This document shows, piece after piece, positions 6,481 to 11,005 of a stretch of DNA of 11,005 nucleotides; the first letter of the stretch is position 1, and every line of letters starts with the position of its first letter. Location of the stretch: the NCBI GenBank assembly GCA_022707665.1, contig JAKJAE010000068.1, positions 1 to 11,005 on the forward strand. Direction: 5' to 3'. Position numbers and translations under genes: made by a program. A model generated the notes under the pieces. The model made no database searches. It saw only the letters and a list, made by a program, of their open reading frames with translations, and was not told the DNA's origin. Origin of the DNA: Chloroflexota bacterium (GTDB lineage Bacteria > Chloroflexota > Anaerolineae > B4-G1 > SLSP01).

Positions 6481-7173
6481 TCAGGCCTCGTCCGGCGATG
6501 TGGGAGCGAATCTCTGTCTGAACCCACTGTCCTCTAGCGGGTCGCAGCCGGGCATCGCGTCACCGCGCATACCGCCGCTGCGTCCACCACGCATGCCGCC
6601 ACCGCGGATGCCCTCCGCACCACCAAAGCCGCTCATGCGACTGCCTCGTCCGCCAAGCATCAGCGTGTCACCAAGGGCGTCTGCCTGTTCCTGGGTGATG
6701 ACGCCGTCGGCGACAGCCCGCTGGATAGCTTCATCGCGTGCGGCTTGCAGGTTGGCCTGGTAGGTCTCCTGATCGAGTCCCAGCTCGTCCAGCCAGTCGG
6801 CCAGCGACTGCTCACCGAGTTGGTCGACGCTGATGCCAAGCGCCGCGGCTACCAGGGTATCGCGATCCAGGTAGGGCTGCAGGCTCTGGTGCTGTTGGAC
6901 CTGGTCATATTGCTCCTGGGTAATCTGTCCGTCTGCCAGTGCCTGGTCCAGAGCCCGGGTACGGGAAGCCTCGCGCGCGGTCTCGAGTTCCTCAACGGTG
7001 ACGCCGAGTTCATCAGCCAGGAGGGTATCCTGATCGCTGCGATTTCCCCACCACCATCCGCCGCCTCCGTTCGCGCTTACTGCAGTCGCGGTGAGAACAA
7101 GGAGTCCCGCGACCAGCGCCAATGCGCCCAACCCAGCGACGAGCTTTCCTCTGCCGAGTTTGCTCTTTGACAT
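6481..7173 (-). CDS. Secreted protein with two helical repeats and a Gly/Arg/Met-rich tail
   Basis: The 230-residue product begins with a signal peptide: basic SKLGRGK, a hydrophobic core from about residue 11 to 30, and a likely cleavage near AVSA-N (34-35). A GGGGWWWG linker follows. Two related units of about 45-60 residues come next: one starts DTLLADELGVTVEELE (49-64) and ends LADGQITQEQYDQV (79-92); the other starts DTLVAAALGISVDQLG (105-120) and ends VADGVITQEQADAL (154-167). Each has the 'LGV(T/S)VeeL ... A(D)G.ITQEQaD' pattern seen in DUF2680-like and related actinobacterial/Chloroflexota exported proteins. Residues 174-208 are rich in Gly, Arg and Met. No function is known to me. 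The frame runs on to 8271, but that part is antisense to the dehydratase gene; the ATG at 7173 with GGAGG at 7181-7185 is the right start. Confidence 0.82.
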   Translation of the reverse strand: MSKSKLGRGKLVAGLGALALVAGLLVLTATAVSANGGGGWWWGNRSDQDTLLADELGVTVEELETAREASRTRALDQALADGQITQEQYDQVQQHQSLQPYLDRDTLVAAALGISVDQLGEQSLADWLDELGLDQETYQANLQAARDEAIQRAVADGVITQEQADALGDTLMLGGRGSRMSGFGGAEGIRGGGMRGGRSGGMRGDAMPGCDPLEDSGFRQRFAPTSPDEA

Positions 7174-7180
7174 TGTATTG

Positions 7181-7185
7181 CCTCC
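7181..7185 (-). promoter_or_regulatory. Ribosome binding site fixing the start at 7173
   Basis: TGGAGG on the minus strand lies 7 bases before the ATG at 7173. It identifies the true start inside a much longer open frame and coincides with the signal peptide start. Confidence 0.8.
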
Positions 7186-7235
7186 ATCTGTAGGATCTAT
7201 GTTGCTGTCTGAGGCCATGCCTCCCGACGCTCTTA

Positions 7236-7270
7236 GGTATACCCCAACGATGTGAAGATTCCGTGAAGAT
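7236..7270 (-). promoter_or_regulatory. Candidate promoter with 11-bp direct repeats (response-regulator type)
   Basis: On the minus strand, ATCTTCAC occurs twice (7270-7263 and 7259-7252), so the CTTCAC units begin exactly 11 bases apart. Ten bases after the second comes TATACC (7241-7236), a 4-of-6 match to a -10 element. Direct repeats at 11-base spacing near -35 are typical of OmpR/PhoB-type response regulators (one helical turn each). The transcript would begin near 7229, about 55 bases before the ATG. The regulator is not identified. Confidence 0.4.
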
Positions 7271-7289
7271 CTGATGAGCATCGTGTGTT

Positions 7290-7316
7290 TTGCCTCGACC
7301 CATGCGGGAGTACAAT
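7290..7316 (+). promoter_or_regulatory. Candidate promoter of the sugar-acid dehydratase gene
   Basis: TACAAT (7311-7316) matches the -10 consensus at 5 of 6 positions. The -35 is poor: TTGCCT at 7290-7295 with a short 15-base spacer. The leader would be about 80 bases. A weak -35 would suit an activator-dependent promoter. Confidence 0.35.
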
Positions 7317-7401
7317 CACTCGGCGACCTTGGTTCTCGGCATGTGACTCTGCCGGCAGTAGGACCTGCGACCATTCCGACTTGATCTGAGAGGAGTTCTC
7401 C

Positions 7402-8541
7402 GTGAAGATCACCAACATTGAGGTGTACCCTGTCTGGGGCGGATTCCGGAATTTCCTGTTTGTCGTGGTGGATACGGATCAGGGCTATCACGGTGTGGGC
7501 GAGGCCGGCATCACCGGCCGTGAGCTGGCTGTCATCGGCGCGATCGAGCACTTCAAACCGCTGTTGATCGGGGAGAATCCCTTCCGCATTGAGCACATCT
7601 GGCAGAAGCTCTTCCGGGGCGGTTTCTTCCCCGCACAGCGCATCCTGACCGCGGCGATCTCGGCGATCGACATCGCGCTCTGGGACATCAAGGGCAAGGC
7701 GTTGGGCGTGCCGATCTTCGAGCTCTTGGGGGGACTGGCGCGTGACAAGGTCGTATGCTATCCCCACAACCGCGGCCACGCGACCGAGGTTGGCCCTCTT
7801 GTCGATTCGTGCCTTCAGACCAAGGCCGAAGGCTGGAAGTTCGTGCGTTTCGGGTTGCCCGAGGATGGCAAAGTGCTCGAACCACGTCAGGCCGTGCTGA
7901 CGGCGATCAAGCAGCTCCACGCCGTGCGCGATGCGGTGGGCGATGAGATCGAGATCTGCTTCGACGTGCATACGCGGCTGGACCTGCCCGATGCCGTCTG
8001 GCTGTGCCAGGAGGCGGAGGCGGTGCGTCCTTACTTCATGGAAGATCCACTGCGCGCCGAAAACCCCGACTCGTTCAAGACGCTCCGTACACGTACGACG
8101 GTGCCCCTGGCGGCGGGCGAGCAGTTCAGCTCGAAGTGGGAGTTCCGGCAGTTGATCGAGGAGGAGTGGATCGACTACGCGCGGATCGACCTCTGCATCG
8201 CCGGCGGGTTCACCGAGGCGCGGAAGATCGCGGGCTGGGCAGAGACGCACTACATCAAGCTGGCCGTTCACAATCCCCTTGGGCCGGTCTCATCGGCTGC
8301 CTGTCTGCAGCTCAACCTGGCGTCGCCGCTCGTCGGGGTACAGGAGCAACCACGCAAGACCGGCACGGTCCTGACGGACGTCGTGCCTGTTCAACCCAAG
8401 TGGGAAGATGGTTACCTGCTTCCGCCGACGCTGCCGGGCCTGGGCGTGATCTTCGATCGTGAGGCGGCAAAGGCGCATCCTATGCAGATGGCCGAGCTTC
8501 CACATCTGCAGCGGCTGGATGGGTCGGTGACAAACTGGTAA
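7402..8541 (+). CDS. Enolase-superfamily sugar-acid dehydratase (galactonate dehydratase-like)
   Basis: This 379-residue mandelate racemase/muconate lactonising enzyme family protein has the N-terminal capping domain (MKITNIEVYPV, then GVGEAG) and a C-terminal barrel. The three metal ligands are visible as D188 (FDVH), E214 (FMEDP) and E240 (AAGEQ). H190 two residues after the first ligand, and H290 in HNPLGPVSSAA, match the acid-base pair of D-galactonate dehydratase-type enzymes. Dehydration of an aldonic acid to a 2-keto-3-deoxy acid is therefore likely. The end of the second barrel strand (KFVRFGL) lacks the KxK of muconate lactonising enzymes and racemases. The exact sugar acid is unknown. 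The GTG start at 7402 has GAGGAG about 8 bases upstream. No aldolase, kinase or sugar transporter gene is beside it, so it seems monocistronic. Confidence 0.85.
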   Translation: MKITNIEVYPVWGGFRNFLFVVVDTDQGYHGVGEAGITGRELAVIGAIEHFKPLLIGENPFRIEHIWQKLFRGGFFPAQRILTAAISAIDIALWDIKGKALGVPIFELLGGLARDKVVCYPHNRGHATEVGPLVDSCLQTKAEGWKFVRFGLPEDGKVLEPRQAVLTAIKQLHAVRDAVGDEIEICFDVHTRLDLPDAVWLCQEAEAVRPYFMEDPLRAENPDSFKTLRTRTTVPLAAGEQFSSKWEFRQLIEEEWIDYARIDLCIAGGFTEARKIAGWAETHYIKLAVHNPLGPVSSAACLQLNLASPLVGVQEQPRKTGTVLTDVVPVQPKWEDGYLLPPTLPGLGVIFDREAAKAHPMQMAELPHLQRLDGSVTNW

Positions 8542-8647
8542 CGCAGGAAGATCTGCGTCATCAGGATCAGCGCGTTATCCAAGCACTTCAAGGTCGCCCA
8601 GCCGGGGCGAGGCATTGGTCGCCCGTGCGCTGCTGGCGGCGGAAAGC

Positions 8648-8692
8648 TTGACTTCGGATGGCACCTTGGTAGTATTGCAGGTGTAAACACTA
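8648..8692 (+). promoter_or_regulatory. Promoter and possible operator of the Fur/PerR-family gene
   Basis: TTGACT (8648-8653) and TAGTAT (8670-8675) are separated by 16 bases and give 5/6 and 4/6 matches to the -35 and -10. An imperfect inverted repeat TAGTATT-N9-AACACTA (8670-8692; 6 of 7 positions symmetric) covers the -10 and the expected start site. Fur-family regulators often control themselves through such AT-rich dyads, so autoregulation is plausible. It is not a close match to the Bacillus Per box. Confidence 0.45.
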
Positions 8693-8708
8693 TCTATAAG
8701 GAAAGCTC

Positions 8709-9167
8709 GTGTTAGAAAACTCAGAGGCAGAAACCCGGTATCAGGCGCTCGTCAGCAAGTTCCGCGCGCGTGAGTATCGCATCACGCCTCAGCGGTTGGC
8801 GATTTTGCGCCTGTTGGCAGAGAGCACTGATCACCCAAGCGCAGGGCGGATCTATCAAGAGCTCTGCGATCGATTTCCCACCATGAGCCTGGCAACGGTC
8901 TACAAAACGCTGGCTGTGCTCAAAGAAATGGGTGAGGTTCTTGAGTTGAGCCTGGGCGAGGGTGAGAACCGGTACGATGGGCATAACGCGGTTCCCCATC
9001 CACACCTCATCTGTACGCGCTGCGGCAAGATCCTGGATTCGGATGTGGTTCTGGACCAAGATGTGATCGCCACCGCCGCGAAGGCCTCGGGGTTCAAAAT
9101 CCTCAGCCATCGCCTTGACCTCTACGGTGTCTGTCCGGAGTGCCAAAAGGCCGAATCGGGCGAGTAG
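8709..9167 (+). CDS. Fur-family metalloregulator, PerR-like peroxide sensor
   Basis: The 152-residue DNA-binding protein has an N-terminal winged helix (RITPQRLAILRLL, then MSLATVYKTLAVL as recognition helix, about 59-71) and a C-terminal dimer domain. The structural zinc site is intact: Cys102 and Cys105 (CTRC), Cys142 and Cys145 (CPEC). All five positions that bind regulatory metal in Bacillus PerR have the PerR residue: H42 (HPSAG), D90 (RYDG), H97 and H99 (HPH) and D110 (KILD). The C-terminal HRLDLYGVCPEC also resembles PerR. It probably senses peroxide by metal-catalysed oxidation of His and represses defence or iron genes; a Fur or Zur role cannot be excluded. The GTG start at 8709 has AAGGA about 8 bases upstream. 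It stands alone; no catalase or peroxiredoxin gene lies in the window. Confidence 0.88.
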   Translation: MLENSEAETRYQALVSKFRAREYRITPQRLAILRLLAESTDHPSAGRIYQELCDRFPTMSLATVYKTLAVLKEMGEVLELSLGEGENRYDGHNAVPHPHLICTRCGKILDSDVVLDQDVIATAAKASGFKILSHRLDLYGVCPECQKAESGE

Positions 9168-9278
9168 CTCCTCACAGTATAGGTGGATTGCGTCGCTTTA
9201 CCTTGACCGCCCTGATCAGTGTCGCAACGGGTTCGCCGTACGTCTCACTGTGCTGACCATCAGGCTCGTAGCCCTGCC

Positions 9279-10820
9279 TTACATCGACCAGAGGCGTACG
9301 CCTTCCCAGGCAAGGCGCTGCTCGCGGTATGGGTCGTGCTCAACCCGGCACTCGTTATCCAGGATCATCGTCGCACGTTCTGCTTCAGTGTAGGCCGGCC
9401 AGGGCGTCAGCTCAGCGTGATCGGGTGTGCCGTTGCGGGCAAAGGCGACCCAGGCAAGGCTCATCTTGCGCGCGAGCGCGTGAGCTTCGGGGAGGTCGCC
9501 GGTTATTCCCGGTGCGCGGGCGACGTTGTCGAAGACGAAGGGCACATCCAGCGAATGGGTGGCGCGGAGCTTGCCGCCAAGGGCCGGAGATCTCCAGGCG
9601 AAAAGGTACATGAAGACCGGGGCCGTCGCAGTAGCGCCCTGGAGCTCCGCGATCCTGATCGATCCTCGCCGCATGACGTAGTCGCTGGCCATGGTGGCGA
9701 AGCGTTCATTGGTGGGTACCCCAGGCGCGGCATAGGCTTCGAGAACCCGGTGGGCGGCCCGCCCGGCGATGGCCCGGGCAAGCAACCGCAGCGCACACCG
9801 CGCTGCCAGGCTCTCGCGGCTGAACGGGCTCAGGAATGGGATCCCACCGATGAAGAGCGTGGCCTCATCCCTGGTCGTGCCGATCAACAGCGGGACGTGT
9901 GTTGAGATCGCCGGCGCTGCGGGGTCAAAAGGGGCGCAGGGAAGCGCCTCACCATCAACCGTGGGCTCCAGGACGTAGTAGGGATTCCAGCGTGTGACGG
10001 CTTCGTGCGCGGCAAGCAGGCGTTCCACAGGGACATCGTGGAGGGCCGTGCTGTTGCTGCGGGTGATCCCGAGGCGTCGGAGTATCGCGCGCGCATACCT
10101 GGTCGACCGCTCCTTCGGGAACATAAACACGCCGGGTCCGCTCTGGATGATAGCTTTGTGGAATAGCCCCTGCGCTGCAGGCATCGCCATCAGCGCACTC
10201 ACCTTTGCGCCGCCACCGGACTCGCCAAAGATCGTGACATTGTCCGGGTCCCCGCCGAAACTCGCGACATTGTCGCGCACCCAGCGCAGGGCCAGCACGA
10301 GATCGAGCATCCCGGCGTTGCCCGAAGCGGCGTATTGGGGGCCGAGGAGATCGGCAAGATAGAGGTAGCCCAGGGGGCCGAGGCGATGGTTGACACTGAC
10401 CACAACCACATTCCCGCCACGAGCCAGCGCTGTTCCGTCGGCCCATCCCCCTGACCCGGACCCGACGGTGAAGCCGCCTCCGTGGCACCAGAAGAGCACC
10501 GGGCGTTTGGCACTGTCGGTATGCGGCGTCCAGACATTGAGCACAAGGCAGTCCTCGCTCTCCGGGAGGGGCTCGCCCGTGCCGAAGATTGCCGCAACCT
10601 GGGGTGTGATGTTGAAGGCATTGCCCCTGGGCTGAGGCGCGCTCGGGCCGTACGCTAAGGTGTCGCGGATGCCGGCCCACGGTTTGGGAGGCGTAGGCGG
10701 CATGAAGCGTTGGGGCCCACCCATAGGCCCACCGTAGGGGATGCCCTTGAAGGTGACGACACCCTCGTCGATGGTGCCCCGCACCTTGCCTGACGTCGTC
10801 TCGACGATTATATCGGCCAT
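9279..10820 (-). CDS. Type B carboxylesterase/lipase (PnbA-like)
   Basis: This 513-residue alpha/beta hydrolase starts with GKVRGTIDEGVVTFKGIPYG, typical of type B esterases. The oxyanion loop is HGGG (113-116). The nucleophile elbow is FGESGGG with Ser201. The acid is probably Glu319 in TTRDEATLF, and the histidine His422 in HSLDVPFVFDN. EDCLVLNVWTP (89-99) and GNAGMLDLVLALRWVRDNV are further family blocks. It hydrolyses carboxylic esters of uncertain structure. No signal peptide is seen, so it is probably cytosolic. The open frame begins at 10913, but the ATG at 10820 has AAGGAG at the right distance and matches the family start. It converges on the Fur-family gene, with 111 bases between the stops and no clear terminator. 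Confidence 0.9.
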   Translation of the reverse strand: MADIIVETTSGKVRGTIDEGVVTFKGIPYGGPMGGPQRFMPPTPPKPWAGIRDTLAYGPSAPQPRGNAFNITPQVAAIFGTGEPLPESEDCLVLNVWTPHTDSAKRPVLFWCHGGGFTVGSGSGGWADGTALARGGNVVVVSVNHRLGPLGYLYLADLLGPQYAASGNAGMLDLVLALRWVRDNVASFGGDPDNVTIFGESGGGAKVSALMAMPAAQGLFHKAIIQSGPGVFMFPKERSTRYARAILRRLGITRSNSTALHDVPVERLLAAHEAVTRWNPYYVLEPTVDGEALPCAPFDPAAPAISTHVPLLIGTTRDEATLFIGGIPFLSPFSRESLAARCALRLLARAIAGRAAHRVLEAYAAPGVPTNERFATMASDYVMRRGSIRIAELQGATATAPVFMYLFAWRSPALGGKLRATHSLDVPFVFDNVARAPGITGDLPEAHALARKMSLAWVAFARNGTPDHAELTPWPAYTEAERATMILDNECRVEHDPYREQRLAWEGVRLWSM

Positions 10821-10827
10821 ACGTCTG

Positions 10828-10833
10828 CTCCTT
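10828..10833 (-). promoter_or_regulatory. Ribosome binding site fixing the carboxylesterase start
   Basis: AAGGAG on the minus strand lies 7 bases before the ATG at 10820. The upstream in-frame ATG at 10913 has no such site, and the residues between look non-coding. Confidence 0.8.
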
Positions 10834-10948
10834 CGGGCATCTTTTTCCTTGGCGAGGCAGCGATCACACTTGCATGTCGAGACCGGCGCCGATTGTGCTG
10901 ACCTGTGGCCCATCGCAATGGTTGCCCACGCTGAGTTCCTCCGATCGC

Positions 10949-10971
10949 AGGGCGAAGTACAACTTCGCCCT
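10949..10971. repeat. Perfect 10-bp hairpin, REP-like
   Basis: AGGGCGAAGT (10949-10958) pairs with ACTTCGCCCT (10962-10971) around the three-base loop ACA. No T run follows on either strand, so it is not a standard intrinsic terminator. A short GC-rich dyad in the gap behind a gene end resembles intergenic REP-type palindromes, but only one copy is in this window. Confidence 0.5.
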
Positions 10972-10979
10972 ACGCGGAT

Positions 10980-11005
10980 CTAGTCGATCTTCTTCAGGTA
11001 CAGAA
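10980..11005 (-). CDS. Last codons of a minus-strand gene, most of it outside the window
   Basis: Reading from the window end on the minus strand, one frame gives LYLKKID and then a TAG stop at 10982-10980. The lysine-rich tail ahead of a stop, followed 8 bases later by the hairpin at 10949-10971, looks like the natural end of a gene. Eight codons are too few to name a family. The carboxylesterase gene follows on the same strand with a gap of about 160 bases. Confidence 0.3.

Noticed and set aside
7174..8271. Long minus-strand extension of the secreted protein frame
   Set aside because: From 7402 on it is antisense to the dehydratase gene, and 7174-7401 is promoter DNA; the ribosome binding site and signal peptide place the start at 7173.
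8541..8558. ACGCAG-N6-CTGCGT hairpin right after the dehydratase stop as a terminator
   Set aside because: The stem is only 6 bp, begins in the stop codon, and no T run follows.
10821..10913. Upstream ATG for the carboxylesterase with a Cys-rich leader
   Set aside because: It has no ribosome binding site, the leader is not part of the family, and AAGGAG supports 10820.

Overview
The window looks like one contig of a GC-rich bacterium. Two sampled 60-base rows inside enzyme genes are about 65-68% G+C. The gene mix (a HSHG-type URO-D protein beside a FAD oxidoreductase, a two-gene lipoate ligase with two radical SAM proteins, a secreted helical-repeat protein with a Gly/Arg/Met tail, a GT-C-like membrane protein) suggests Chloroflexota or a similar environmental lineage. 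That placement is an inference; no rRNA or marker gene is present.

Layout. (1) 2-1998, plus strand: the 3' part of a uroporphyrinogen decarboxylase-family protein, followed after 20 bases by a FAD-dependent oxidoreductase, probably one operon. (2) 2023-3258, minus strand: a polytopic membrane protein resembling GT87/GT-C glycosyltransferases, in DNA of visibly lower G+C. (3) 3359-6316, minus strand: a compact four-gene cluster of radical SAM protein, lipoate ligase catalytic domain (lplA), lipoate ligase accessory domain (lplB) and second radical SAM protein, with overlapping genes and a promoter at 6356-6383. (4) 6419-7173, minus strand: a secreted repeat protein with its own terminator-like hairpin and a promoter candidate carrying 11-bp-spaced direct repeats. 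(5) 7402-8541, plus strand: an enolase-superfamily sugar-acid dehydratase. (6) 8709-9167, plus strand: a PerR-like Fur-family regulator with a possible operator over its own promoter. (7) 9279-10820, minus strand: a type B carboxylesterase. (8) 10949-11005: a perfect hairpin and the last codons of another minus-strand gene.

The most notable system is region 3. Its content matches the non-canonical lipoate assembly route, in which a split ligase (LplA+LplB, or sLpl(AB)) loads octanoate or lipoate on a carrier domain and two radical SAM proteins (LipS1 and LipS2) together insert the two sulfurs in place of LipA. This route is known from some archaea and sulfur-oxidising bacteria, so the system is not wholly new, but such genes are usually annotated only as generic 'radical SAM protein' and 'lipoate-protein ligase'. 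The other genes look like accessory carbon catabolism (dehydratase, oxidoreductase, esterase), oxidative-stress sensing and envelope functions. No RNA genes, CRISPR arrays, transposases or prophage genes were seen, and no stretch over 300 bases lacks a gene.
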